A DNA stretch of 64,000 bases, from NCBI RefSeq assembly GCF_017948485.1, contig NZ_JAFFSX010000004.1, positions 124,001 to 188,000 on the forward strand, given 5' to 3'. The notes below the pieces were generated by a model. It was not told where the DNA came from, made no database searches, and was given only the letters and a program-made list of their open reading frames with translations. The position numbers and the translations under genes were made by a program. Positions 31,624 to 40,004 of the stretch are shown here, piece by piece. This DNA comes from Streptomyces sp. GESEQ-35 (lineage in GTDB: Bacteria > Actinomycetota > Actinomycetes > Streptomycetales > Streptomycetaceae). The stretch's first letter is position 1. Each line of letters opens with the position of its first letter.

Positions 31624-32613
31624 ATGGTGCTTGACGTCTTCGACTGCGTAGCAGCGTATGTCCGTGATGCCTGCGGTGAAGGGCCGGTCTGTGTCCACGT
31701 GGACGACGCGCGAGAATGTCAGATCAAGCGGCACCCGGACTATGCGAAGTTCCGCTCCCGGGCTGTAGCCGCACGAGCGGCGCGGAAACCGTCTCAGCTA
31801 TGGGAATCAACGGTCGCCATGGGGCGTATGTCCGACATGCGCGGCGAAAACAAGTGGCGGATGATCGTTGTGGACTGCCTCATCCCTTTCCTTCGCACAC
31901 GCTCTTGGTCGATCTCCCGAGAATTCTATTGTGATTTAGGGGACGTTCGATCGGACATGTTCGAAGCCGCCCTAGGTGTTTGGGAAGAGACAGTGAAAGG
32001 TGTTCCCCCTCGGGAGGTCCCAGCATTGATGGTCAAGGCGGCTATCAAGGCCGCCTACCGGCGTGCGAATATCCATGAAAACGAAAGTTCGACCAGTGAC
32101 GTAGAAGGCCTGTTGATATTCGAAGAAGCCGCTATGGATTCTGCGCTGAAGGCATCTTCGATTATTCACGACACCGACCCGAGGGATCCCGCTGTCGTCG
32201 AGCAAATTAGGGGCGAGCGCACTGGGGCGCTATGGCAGATGTACGGCCTAATTGAAGTAGTTAACCGCTATCATGAGGACCTTCGGGCGGGCCGTCGCCC
32301 GGGCCTGAGAGGCACGCTTGCGACAGAAACGATGCTGGCCCGTACGTGGGTTACGGGCTGCAATTACTATTACTACATCTCCGATTTCTACCCCAAATTC
32401 GTTGCCCTTCCGGCTGCTGCCGAAGCGTTGGGAATCGCCAAATCCACTGCTTACCAAATGGTGAGAGCGGGATCTTTTCCCTGCCTGACTACACGCATGG
32501 GGAGCAGTATCCAGGTGCCTACGAAGGCCTTGATGAACTCACTGTCCATTGCAGATATTATCGTTCACCTTGATGACGTGGAAAACGGGGCGGCTCACGT
32601 CGGAGGAAACTGA
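31624..32613 (+). CDS. Element-borne protein with C-terminal excisionase-like (HTH_17) domain
   Basis: Protein of 329 aa. The C-terminal part (~255-315) fits a MerR/AlpA-type HTH as used by excisionases: LPAAAEALGIAKSTAYQMVR, AGSFPCLTTRMGSSIQVPT. The N-terminal ~250 residues are mostly helical and not recognised (WRMIVVDCLIPFLRTRSW, EVPALMVKAAIKAAYRRA). ATG 31624 has GGAGGA at 31615-31620; TTG 31606 is also in frame. Codon use is AT-richer than in the neighbours, e.g. NYYYYISDFYP encoded by AT-rich triplets. The 247 nt upstream show no gene and may hold its promoter. A regulator or recombination accessory factor is inferred. Confidence 0.65.
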   Translation: MVLDVFDCVAAYVRDACGEGPVCVHVDDARECQIKRHPDYAKFRSRAVAARAARKPSQLWESTVAMGRMSDMRGENKWRMIVVDCLIPFLRTRSWSISREFYCDLGDVRSDMFEAALGVWEETVKGVPPREVPALMVKAAIKAAYRRANIHENESSTSDVEGLLIFEEAAMDSALKASSIIHDTDPRDPAVVEQIRGERTGALWQMYGLIEVVNRYHEDLRAGRRPGLRGTLATETMLARTWVTGCNYYYYISDFYPKFVALPAAAEALGIAKSTAYQMVRAGSFPCLTTRMGSSIQVPTKALMNSLSIADIIVHLDDVENGAAHVGGN

Positions 32614-32833
32614 CCTCACCTTCATGTCACGCGCTGGCTGGGCCATCACTCCGTCAAGATCCGATGGACTTCTACGGGAACCCTCGGGAATTATGCCTGT
32701 CGTCCAGCACGTGGGCCCGCTGCCGGGAGGTCCTGACCCTGCCCGTCCACTCCTACGCGATCAGGTAGCCGTGCCTATCTCCATCCCCGCGATATCTGGG
32801 CCCGAGAGGCTGGTCGTCGGAGATCATCTGTGG

Positions 32834-33226
32834 TCAGACGGTGCGGATGACGGGGGCGGGTTTGATGTCCTGGGCGTCGATGAGGGCGCGGATGTCGTCC
32901 GGGTCCGAGGTCCAGATGATGGCGCCGAGGCTGGCTGCCATGGTCACGACGGTGGCGTCGACGATGTCGGAGGTGCCGGCCTTGCCGCAGAGGATGCCTG
33001 CGGTTTTGGCGGTTTCGAGGCCGACGGGTACGACGCGGCACCCGGCGAGGAACTTGCCGAGCCTGACCTGGCGGCGGGAGTCCCGCCATGCCTGGCTGAC
33101 GACGACGGACGGGATGTGGATGTCGCGGCCGTCTTCGAGGGCCAGGCTGTGGCGGGCCCACATGCGCCGGTCGTCGTTGTCGATGGCGATGAGCACCCCG
33201 GCGTCGTACACGTAGGGGATGTTCAC
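32834..33226 (-). CDS. vapC: VapC-like PIN-domain toxin
   Basis: Protein of 130 aa. PIN fold with the first acidic residue in YVYDAGVLIAIDN, the third in SDIVDATVVTMA and the fourth in IWTSDPDDI. At the usual conserved Glu position the sequence reads VVVSQAWRD. VapC toxins are metal-dependent RNases. The GTG at 33226 overlaps the antitoxin stop (GTGA), so the pair is translationally coupled. Confidence 0.82.
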   Translation of the reverse strand: MNIPYVYDAGVLIAIDNDDRRMWARHSLALEDGRDIHIPSVVVSQAWRDSRRQVRLGKFLAGCRVVPVGLETAKTAGILCGKAGTSDIVDATVVTMAASLGAIIWTSDPDDIRALIDAQDIKPAPVIRTV

Positions 33227-33489
33227 GCGGCCGAGGCTCCCGAGCTGCTGAGGTACTCGGCGTCGGCGGCGGCCAGGTCTGCGCGGGCGGCGGCGAGCTC
33301 TTCCGGGGTGAAGGCGCCGTGTTCGGCCTGCCACTCCTGGATGACGGCGCGGCCTGCCCGCAGGCGCAGCTCGCGTTCGGCTGCTCCGGCGACGAGGCGG
33401 GAGAGTGGGATGCCTTCTTCCTCGGCGGCTCCGGCCAGGGCTTCGACCAGGGTTTCGTCGAGAGTGATAGTCACCTTCTTGGTAGCCAT
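33223..33489 (-). CDS. vapB: VapB-like ribbon-helix-helix antitoxin
   Basis: Protein of 88 aa. N-terminal RHH (KKVTITLDETLVEALAGAAEEEG, LSRLVAGAAERELR) and an acidic C-terminal toxin-neutralising tail. TATGGT (33496-33501) lies 6 nt before ATG 33489 with no ribosome site, so the mRNA is probably leaderless. A CCATA/TATGG dyad overlaps the -10 box and fits autorepression by the VapBC complex. Confidence 0.8.
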   Translation of the reverse strand: MATKKVTITLDETLVEALAGAAEEEGIPLSRLVAGAAERELRLRAGRAVIQEWQAEHGAFTPEELAAARADLAAADAEYLSSSGASAA

Positions 33490-33495
33490 ACATCA

Positions 33496-33512
33496 ACCAT
33501 AGCGCGGTATGG
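33496..33512 (-). promoter_or_regulatory. vapBC promoter and operator
   Basis: -10 box TATGGT at 33496-33501 (minus strand); CCATA (33497-33501), 6 nt, TATGG (33508-33512) forms the dyad. Confidence 0.55.
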
Positions 33513-33787
33513 CCTTCGATGCTGATGCACGGATCGCGTGCCGACGGGCGTGGAGGGCGTGGGCGCATCCAGCGAGGAAGGCCTCGCCGACTCGATGGCC
33601 CGCGGGGCTACGAGTGAGACTGGGTCCACATTCGACGGAAAGGGCGGATTGGTGATGAATGTCTTGCTCGGCCGTGAGGTGGCGGTGCACGGTTTCGAGC
33701 ACGGGCCACGCGAAGGATCGGGGCTTGGGTGGCGAGCGTTTTCAGAGGTGCAAGAGGGATGTCCGAGACCGGAACTTTCCCTGTGAC

Positions 33788-34200
33788 CGTCCGAGGTGTC
33801 GGCATGGGTGGATGGTGCGGTACCGGGAACCGGGCGGTAGGCGCGGGCGGCAGCGGGAGAGGTCGATTCCCCGTCGGGTGGGCTCGGATGGTGCGGACAC
33901 TTTCGCCGACAAGGTCGAGAACGGAAGGCCGGCATTCACTTCGTTCCTGCGCGTGGGCTTGTGCCGTTGCGGGTCTGGGCTCGGGACTGGCTGGAGCGGC
34001 GGGTCATCGGTGAGTCGACGCGCCGCAACTACGAAGGATCCATCCATAACCATCTTGTCCCGCGCCTGGGGCGGAAGATGCTGGCCGGGCTGGTGCGGCG
34101 CGACTTCGAGGAGCTGTCTCCGCGGCTTGACGTGCTGGATGAGCTGGATCAGTCCCGACGGTGCTGGACGGGTGCTGGATACGTTCACCCGAAGGAACGT
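33788..34200 (+). pseudogene. Tyrosine-integrase remnant (frameshifted, catalytic domain missing)
   Basis: The N-terminal part reads GWMVRYREPGGRRGRQRERS then DTFADKVEN in one frame. After a frameshift near 33920-33925 the next frame reads AGIHFVPARGLVPLRVWARD, then WLERRVIGESTRRNYEGSIH and NHLVPRLGRK, which is the AP2-like/core-binding region of actinomycete phage-type integrases. Similarity fades by ~34140 and no R-H-R-Y catalytic domain follows. The remnant ends directly before the right repeat, as int genes usually do. The element cannot excise by itself. Confidence 0.75.
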
Positions 34201-34228
34201 TTCCGCAGGTGGAAGCTCTGCATTGAAG

Positions 34229-34246
34229 GTTCCACTTCAATGTCTA
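34229..34246 (+). repeat. Candidate attR: second copy of the ychF terminus
   Basis: GTTCCACTTCAATGTCTA; read as AGG TTC CAC TTC AAT GTC TAG it gives R-F-H-F-N-V-stop, mirroring the ychF end. Confidence 0.6.
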
Positions 34247-34377
34247 GCGGTTGACTTACGCCACATCGATGATCTGGACACCCCGGGCGCGCGTGCCGTG
34301 CGGCCGGGGCGTTGTTCCGCGCGAACACGATGAAAAGCGGCGTACAAGCTGATCTGCATCGCCGCTTCTGCGCGGCC

Positions 34378-34460
34378 TCACAGGCGGCGCCAACGCGCCG
34401 GCGCGAAGGGGAAGGTGCCGAAAAGGATCAGCCCGACGGCGACGGCGACCAGCAACCATG
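34378..34460 (-). pseudogene. DUF1206 membrane-protein C-terminal remnant
   Basis: On the minus strand the frame reads QPPAGPWLLVAVAVGLILFG then TFPFAPARWRRL and stop, which resembles the last transmembrane helix and tail of DUF1206 proteins (QPxGPWLL ... EARYRR). Nothing of the rest of the gene remains. The surrounding 34247-34595 holds no other gene. Confidence 0.5.
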
Positions 34461-34595
34461 GACCCGCTGGAGGTTGTCACGGCCGCTCCCCGCTCGGAGG
34501 GCCGGGGCGGGAGTAGAGTCTGCTTGCCGCGCCCCGTGCCGGACCGGACAGCGCGGCTCCCGTCGTCTCCCTGTGGGTGCCGGCCAGGTGGCGCG

Positions 34596-35813
34596 ATGAT
34601 CCCTACCCATGACCAGCAGGAACCGACGTCTTCCGACGCAACGTCGGAACCCGCGTTACAGGATGGTGCCGCCCGGATACGGCGACGCCTGGAGCGGCTG
34701 ATCGGCATCGCGGCGACCGAGGGCAACGCGCTCACCGTCCTGCGCAACGGGGATCAGATCTTCCCGGCGATGCTGACGAGCATCGGTGCGGCCGAGCACA
34801 CCGTCGACATGATGACCTTCGTGTACTGGAAAGGAGACATAGCCCGGCAGTTCGCGCACACGCTGGCCGGACGGGCCCGGGCGGGGGTACGGGTGCGGCT
34901 GTTGCTGGACGGGTTCGGCAGCCGGCTGATCGAGAAGAGCCTGCTGGGCGAGATGGAGCAGGCCGGAGTGCAAGTGGTCTGGTTTCGCAAGCCGTTGGCC
35001 CTCTCCCCCTTCAAACAGAATCACCGCTGCCACCGCAAGGTCCTCGTCGTGGACGAGGAGACAGCCTTCACCGGCGGCGTGGGCATCGCCGAGGAATGGT
35101 CCGGTGACGCCCGCGACCAGCACGAATGGCGCGACACCCATGTCCAGGTCCGGGGACCGGCCGTGGACGGCATCGCCGCCGCGTTCGCCCAGAACTGGGC
35201 CGAATGCCACGACGAACTCTTCGACGACCGCGACCGGTTCATGAGCCACCGCCCCCAGGGTGACGCGGTGGTGCAGGTGGTCCGGGGCTCGGCCAGCGTC
35301 GGCTGGCAGGACATGCAGACTCTGATCCGGGTGTTGCTGGAGTCGGCCGAGGAACGCTTCCGGCTGGCCACCGCCTACTTCTCACCCGACGCCTACTTCA
35401 TCGAACTGCTGTGCGCCGCCGCCCGGCGGGGCGTCGAGTTGGAGATCCTGCTGCCCGGACCCCACACCGACAAGCGGGTCAGCCTGCTGTCCGGCCGGCA
35501 CCACTACGAAGACCTCACCGCCTGCGGCATAAAGATCCACGAGTACCGGCCGACGATGATGCACGCCAAGGTCATCACAGTCGACCGCGTCGCCGCCCTG
35601 GTCGGGTCGACCAACTTCAACCGCCGCTCCCTCGACCACGACGAGGAAATCATGCTGGCCGTACTGGACCAGGACGTCACGGCCACGCTCGACACCCACT
35701 TCGACGAGGACATCGCAGACAGCGTCTTGATCCGGCAGGGGCGCTGGAAACGGCGCTCCGTACTGCAACGGGCCCGAGAGACCGCTGTCCTGCCCATACG
35801 CCGCTTCCTGTGA
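34596..35813 (+). CDS. Phospholipase D / cardiolipin-synthase-like protein
   Basis: Protein of 405 aa with two HKD half-sites: NHRCHRKVLVVDEETAFTGG and TMMHAKVITVDRVAALVGST followed by NFNRRSLDHDEE. No N-terminal membrane helices are present, unlike ClsA, so it is a soluble or peripheral PLD-family enzyme. It probably transfers phosphatidyl groups, but PLD folds also include nucleases. ATG 34596 has AGGTGG upstream; upstream in-frame residues look non-coding. Confidence 0.8.
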   Translation: MIPTHDQQEPTSSDATSEPALQDGAARIRRRLERLIGIAATEGNALTVLRNGDQIFPAMLTSIGAAEHTVDMMTFVYWKGDIARQFAHTLAGRARAGVRVRLLLDGFGSRLIEKSLLGEMEQAGVQVVWFRKPLALSPFKQNHRCHRKVLVVDEETAFTGGVGIAEEWSGDARDQHEWRDTHVQVRGPAVDGIAAAFAQNWAECHDELFDDRDRFMSHRPQGDAVVQVVRGSASVGWQDMQTLIRVLLESAEERFRLATAYFSPDAYFIELLCAAARRGVELEILLPGPHTDKRVSLLSGRHHYEDLTACGIKIHEYRPTMMHAKVITVDRVAALVGSTNFNRRSLDHDEEIMLAVLDQDVTATLDTHFDEDIADSVLIRQGRWKRRSVLQRARETAVLPIRRFL

Positions 35814-35876
35814 TCCCGGCGCCACCGAGTTGATGATCGTGGTTGCCCAGCACACTCGGAGTGAACACAGACTGTT

Positions 35877-35916
35877 ACTTTCATTGGGCGCTTGATATTC
35901 TGCGTCCAATGAAAGT
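35877..35916 (+). promoter_or_regulatory. Promoter and 11-bp inverted-repeat operator of the MNT/HEPN pair
   Basis: ACTTTCATTGG (35877-35887) and CCAATGAAAGT (35906-35916) are perfect inverted copies. Between them lies TATTCT (35896-35901), 7 nt before ATG 35909, and the start codon is inside the right arm. A protein bound here would block both transcription and a leaderless start. Confidence 0.7.
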
Positions 35917-36499
35917 TTCGCCGAGTCTGCTCCCGATCCTCCGGTCCCGTATGCAAGGCGAGCTCCTGGCGCTCGTGCTCCTGCATCCGGAGCGCGAATA
36001 CAGCATCTCCGAGCTGGCCGCCGACGTCGGAGTGACGCCTACCGCTGTCCTGCGGGAGGTGGACCGGTTGGCCGACGGTGGCATCCTGACCGATCGGCGA
36101 GTGGGGCGCAGTCGCCTCGTCAGGGCTCGCACGGATACTCCGCTGTACCGTCCCCTGAGCGAGCTCATGTCTGTCTCCTTCGGCCCTGTGCCAGTGCTCA
36201 CCGATGCGTTGGCGGGACTCGAAGGTGTGGAGCGCGCCTATATCTACGGCTCTTGGGCCGCTCGGTACAACGGTGAGCCGGGGTCGCCGCCTGCCGATGT
36301 GGATGTCCTCGTTGTGGGTGACCCCGATGCCGACGCGCTCTTCGATCTTGCCGAGGAGGCGTCCCGGCGTCTGCGTCGTGAGGTCAACGTTCACCGGGTC
36401 TCCGCGGAGGCGTGGGAGGCTCCGCCGGACGATCCGTTCCTCACCAGCGTTCGCGAACGTCCGCTGGTCCGGTTGAACCTTGGCTTGGAGGCGCAATGA
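35909..36499 (+). CDS. HTH-nucleotidyltransferase (MNT) antitoxin
   Basis: Protein of 196 aa. A winged HTH (~10-80: YSISELAADVGVTPTAVLRE) is fused to a minimal nucleotidyltransferase domain with GSWAARYNGE and ADVDVLVVGD, the G-S/W ... D-x-D active-site pattern. In characterised systems MNT proteins neutralise the neighbouring HEPN toxin by (oligo)AMPylation. Here the fused HTH likely autoregulates through the 11-bp dyad. The stop overlaps the HEPN start (ATGA). Confidence 0.82.
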   Translation: MKVSPSLLPILRSRMQGELLALVLLHPEREYSISELAADVGVTPTAVLREVDRLADGGILTDRRVGRSRLVRARTDTPLYRPLSELMSVSFGPVPVLTDALAGLEGVERAYIYGSWAARYNGEPGSPPADVDVLVVGDPDADALFDLAEEASRRLRREVNVHRVSAEAWEAPPDDPFLTSVRERPLVRLNLGLEAQ

Positions 36500-36963
36500 C
36501 GTCCTGGAATCAAGGGCGGTCGACGATTGACGCGCTCATCGCCGGCGGTCGGCTTGAACGCGTGCCCGCTTCTCGGCAGGCCGCCGAAGCGGAACTGGTC
36601 CGGGCGCGCACGCATGTGGGCTCCGCGCGGCAGTTGGCGGCCACGGACGCGGAGGGTGCGTACACCCTTGCCTATGACGCAGCGCGCAGAGCGCTGGCCG
36701 CGGTACTCCAGAACCAGGGACTGCGCGCGACCAGCCGTGGTGGCCACACCGTCATCTATGAGGCCGTGCGAGCGCAGCTGGACCCGCCGCTCGGGTCCGT
36801 ACTGCGTCCCTTCAATCGCATGCGAGCCCGGCGCAACGAAGTCGAGTACCGGTCGTCGGAGGCCCCCACCGTGACGCCGGCGGAGGTTTCGGCCGACGTG
36901 ACGAAGGTGGAGGCGCTCATCGACCTCGCGGAGAAGGCGATCCCGGCCATGCCGCGCTACTGA
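36496..36963 (+). CDS. HEPN-domain toxin (partner of MNT)
   Basis: Protein of 155 aa, all-helical. The segment YTLAYDAARRALAAVLQNQG and the motif RMRARRNEVEYRS match HEPN proteins of MNT-HEPN pairs; the usual R-x4-6-H catalytic motif is replaced by R-RRN-xxEY, as in many HEPN family members. ATG 36496 overlaps the antitoxin stop. Likely an RNase toxin. Confidence 0.78.
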   Translation: MTSWNQGRSTIDALIAGGRLERVPASRQAAEAELVRARTHVGSARQLAATDAEGAYTLAYDAARRALAAVLQNQGLRATSRGGHTVIYEAVRAQLDPPLGSVLRPFNRMRARRNEVEYRSSEAPTVTPAEVSADVTKVEALIDLAEKAIPAMPRY

Positions 36964-37007
36964 GACTCTGACCGGCTGCCCCAGAGGCCCCGCCGACGCC
37001 GACTGCC

Positions 37008-37970
37008 TCACCCAGGGGGCACGTGGCCCAGTTGCGGGAGCACCTCGCCGGCGATGAGTTCCAGGTGGTCGAGGTCGGTGAAGTCGATCAGTCGCAGATG
37101 GATCCGGCTTGCGCCGATCGCGGCGAATTCGCCGAGCCGCTCCACGAGTTGGGCCGGAGATCCGATCAGCGGATCCTCCGGTGGCAGCGCGCTCTTGACG
37201 TGCAGCGGGGCGGCCCGCCGCTGCGCCTCGGCGTCGGTACGGCCGATCGCGACCACGACACCGGCCGAGAGCACCAGCGGTGGCCGACCGGCGCCGGCCC
37301 GGCCGGTCCGGTCGCAGGCCTCCGCCACCCGCCGGTACGCCCGTGCCGTCTCGGCCACCGACTTGAAGGGCATGTTGAACTCGTCGGCGTACCGGGCGGC
37401 CAGCTCCGGCGTGCGCTTGGGGCCGCGGCCCCCGACGATGATCGGCGGAGCCGGCACCTGCACGGGCTTCGGCAGCGCGGGCGCGTCGACCAGTTGGTAG
37501 TGATTCCCGCGGTGGCTGAAGCTCTCGCCGACCGGTGTCCGCCACAGTCCGGTGATCACGGCCAGCTGTTCCTCCAGCCGGTCGAAGCGCTCCGGGGCGG
37601 CCGGGTACGGGATGCCGTACGAGATGTGCTCCCGTTCGTACCACCCGGCGCCGAGGCCGAGTTCGATCCGCCCGCCGCTCATCCGGTCGGCCTGCGCCAC
37701 CATCAGGGCCAGCGGGCCGGGCAGCCGGAAGGTGGCCGGCGTGACCAGGGTGCCCAGCCGGATGCGGGAGGTCTCCCGGGCGAGCGCGCCCAGCGTGAGC
37801 CATGCGTCGGTGGGGCCGGGCAGCCCGGGATCGGCGCCCATCGCCTGGTAGTGGTCGGCCCGGAAGAAGCCCTCGAACCCGCAGGCCTCGACGCGTTGTA
37901 CGAAGCGCAGCTGGTCGTCGTAGTCGGCGCCGCGGTGCGGCTCGGTGAAGACGCAGATCCGCAGGGTCAT
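37008..37970 (-). CDS. Luciferase-like (LLM class) flavin/F420-dependent oxidoreductase
   Basis: Protein of 320 aa. LLM TIM-barrel features: FTEPHRGADYDDQLRFVQRV, GFFRADHYQAMG, RIRLGTLVTPATFRLPGPLA, ADRMSGGRIELGLGAGWYE. Its ATG overlaps the stop of the ABC ATPase gene (ATGA). The pairing with a sulfonate/nitrate-type importer suggests oxidation of the imported compound, but cofactor (FMNH2 or F420) and substrate are not determined. Confidence 0.87.
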   Translation of the reverse strand: MTLRICVFTEPHRGADYDDQLRFVQRVEACGFEGFFRADHYQAMGADPGLPGPTDAWLTLGALARETSRIRLGTLVTPATFRLPGPLALMVAQADRMSGGRIELGLGAGWYEREHISYGIPYPAAPERFDRLEEQLAVITGLWRTPVGESFSHRGNHYQLVDAPALPKPVQVPAPPIIVGGRGPKRTPELAARYADEFNMPFKSVAETARAYRRVAEACDRTGRAGAGRPPLVLSAGVVVAIGRTDAEAQRRAAPLHVKSALPPEDPLIGSPAQLVERLGEFAAIGASRIHLRLIDFTDLDHLELIAGEVLPQLGHVPPG

Positions 37971-38752
37971 CGCCCCTCCGTCTCGGCCGACGTCGGCAGG
38001 TCCTGCTCCATCAGCAGCTCGTGCAGATCGGCGCTGCACCGGGCCGCTTCGTCGAGATACGCGGTACGGCCCAGCGTCCTCGGCCGGGGGATGCCGATGT
38101 CGACGACCTTGCGGATCCGGCCCGGGCGCGGGGTGAGCACCACCACCCGGTCGGCGAGCAGCACGGCCTCGTCTATCGAGTGGGTGACAAAGACGACGGT
38201 GGCGGAGTTCTCGATGTGGACGCGTTGCAGCTCCACCGCGAGTTCCGCGCGGGTCAGCGCGTCGAGTGCGGAGAACGGCTCGTCCATGAGCAGTACCCGC
38301 GGCTCGCCCATCAACGACCGGCACAGCGAGACCCGTTGCTGCATCCCGCCGGAGAGCTCGTGCGGCCGGTGCTTCTCGAAGCCGCCCAGCCCGGCCGTCT
38401 CCAGCAGCCGGTGCGCCCGGTCGCGGTACTCGGCCTTGCGCCAGCCGAAGATCTCCACGGGCAGCAGGACGTTGTCGAGGACGGACCGCCAGGGCAGCAG
38501 GGCCGGCCGCTGGAACAGCATGGCGACATCCCGCCGGGCTCCGGAGACCCGCTCGCCGCCGATGGTGATCTCGCCTTCGGTGACCGGCAGCAGCCCGGCG
38601 AGCAGCCGGAGCAGTGTGGACTTGCCGCACCCGGACCGGCCCACCACGGCCACGAACTCGCCCTCGGCGATGTGCAGGTCGATGCCCTGGAGTGCCACCG
38701 TCGAACCGGACCGGCTGCTGAAGCTCCGGGACACACCGGTGAGTCTGATCAT
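37967..38752 (-). CDS. ABC transporter ATP-binding protein, SsuB/TauB-like
   Basis: Protein of 261 aa. Walker A GRSGCGKST, Q-loop LFQRPALLPWRSVLDN, signature ELSGGMQQRV, Walker B VLLMDEPFSALDAL, switch THSIDEA. The Q-loop and EAVLLADRVVVL segment are typical of NitT/TauT importers. It serves the binding protein and permease encoded divergently, with a 189-nt shared control region. Confidence 0.9.
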   Translation of the reverse strand: MIRLTGVSRSFSSRSGSTVALQGIDLHIAEGEFVAVVGRSGCGKSTLLRLLAGLLPVTEGEITIGGERVSGARRDVAMLFQRPALLPWRSVLDNVLLPVEIFGWRKAEYRDRAHRLLETAGLGGFEKHRPHELSGGMQQRVSLCRSLMGEPRVLLMDEPFSALDALTRAELAVELQRVHIENSATVVFVTHSIDEAVLLADRVVVLTPRPGRIRKVVDIGIPRPRTLGRTAYLDEAARCSADLHELLMEQDLPTSAETEGR

Positions 38753-38941
38753 CCGGCGGTCTCCCCATCCACTGGCGATCGCACATTGCCGACCGGTTCG
38801 TGACGCCCGGTCAGGCTACCTGGGGCAGGTGTTCAGCGGTACCTGTCGGGCTGTCGGGGCTCTCGTGCCAACTGCCGTGCTCTCGTACGCTGTTGCCCGC
38901 ACGAAGTGTCATGCCCTCCGGCGGTCGGAAAGGACCTCACT

Positions 38942-39973
38942 GTGCGCATGAACGGGTTCGCGCGTACGGCTGCTGCGGTGGCCCTGGCCACGGCGCTGGC
39001 ACTGGTGTCGGGGTGTGGCGGGTCGGACTCCGACAACGATGCCGGTAAGGATGCCAAGGCGCTGAAGAAGGTGACCTATCTGACCTCGTTCGGCAACTTC
39101 GGCCGGGACGCGTACGCCTGGGTCGCGAAGGACAAGGGGTACTTCGAAGAGGCAGGCTTCGACGTGGAGATCAGGCCGGGCCAGGGCACCGGCGGTGTGA
39201 TTCCGGCCATCGTGAGTGGTCAGGCGCAGTTCGGCCCGATCGACCTGACGGGCGGTCTGCTCCAGATGAGCAGCGGCCAGGCGAAGGACTTTGTCGCGGT
39301 GGCCGCCATCCAGCAGCGCACCATGGCCGCGATCGCCACCACCGAGGGCAACGGCATCGCCGAACCGAAGGACCTCGAAGGCAAACGGCTCGCCGACACA
39401 CCCGGCTCTGTCGTGCGCAACCTCTTCCCCACGTACGCCCGGCTGGCCGGAGTCGACTCGTCCAAGGTGACCTGGGTCAACGGCGATGCACAGACCCTGA
39501 TGGGCACGCTCGCCAGCGGCTCGGTGGACGGCATCGGACAGTTCGTGGTGGGCAAGCCGACCATCGAGGCGGTGACCAAGAAGAAGGCCGTCCTGCTCCC
39601 GTACAGCGACGTGATCCCCGATCTCTACGGAAACGTGCTCATCACGTCGACGAAGATCGCCGAGCAGGATCCGGAGATGGTGCAGCGGTTCTCGACCGCG
39701 CTGCTCAAGGGCCTGGAGTACAGCCTGGCCAACTCCAAGGAGGCCGCCGAGATCCTCAAGCGGAACGTGGACGCCACGAATCCGGCCGCCGCGGCAGCAG
39801 AGTTGGAGTTGATGGCCGCATACGTCAGGCCGGCGGGTTCCGGCACGGCGATCGGGACGCTGGACTCCGCACGGGTCGCGAAGAGCATCGCGCTCCTCCA
39901 GGACGCGGGAGCGCTGCCGGAAGGAATGACCCCTGAGCAGATCATCGACTTCGACCTCGTACCGAAAGCCTGA
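38942..39973 (+). CDS. ABC importer substrate-binding lipoprotein, NitT/TauT (NMT1/SsuA-like)
   Basis: Protein of 343 aa. Signal peptide with lipobox LVSGC (Cys25), then a type II periplasmic-binding fold (VTYLTSFGNFGRDAYAWVAK, DKGYFEEAGFDVEIRPGQG, AQFGPIDLTGG). Likely binds small organic anions or pyrimidine-like compounds. GTG 38942 is chosen because AAAGGA lies 7 nt upstream; ATG 38948 is the alternative. Confidence 0.9.
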   Translation: MRMNGFARTAAAVALATALALVSGCGGSDSDNDAGKDAKALKKVTYLTSFGNFGRDAYAWVAKDKGYFEEAGFDVEIRPGQGTGGVIPAIVSGQAQFGPIDLTGGLLQMSSGQAKDFVAVAAIQQRTMAAIATTEGNGIAEPKDLEGKRLADTPGSVVRNLFPTYARLAGVDSSKVTWVNGDAQTLMGTLASGSVDGIGQFVVGKPTIEAVTKKKAVLLPYSDVIPDLYGNVLITSTKIAEQDPEMVQRFSTALLKGLEYSLANSKEAAEILKRNVDATNPAAAAAELELMAAYVRPAGSGTAIGTLDSARVAKSIALLQDAGALPEGMTPEQIIDFDLVPKA

Positions 39974-40004
39974 TCGCACCGGCAGGACGGGCATCGAAGC
40001 CGTA

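Noticed and set aside
33493..33702. 69-codon minus-strand frame between vapB and the integrase remnant
   Set aside because: Composition is semi-plausible but there is no ribosome site, no recognised family and it overlaps the vapBC promoter; left unannotated.
34458..34595. Upstream extension of the PLD-family protein to ATG 34458
   Set aside because: The extra residues are Arg/Pro/Gly-rich and overlap the DUF1206 remnant; ATG 34596 has a ribosome site.
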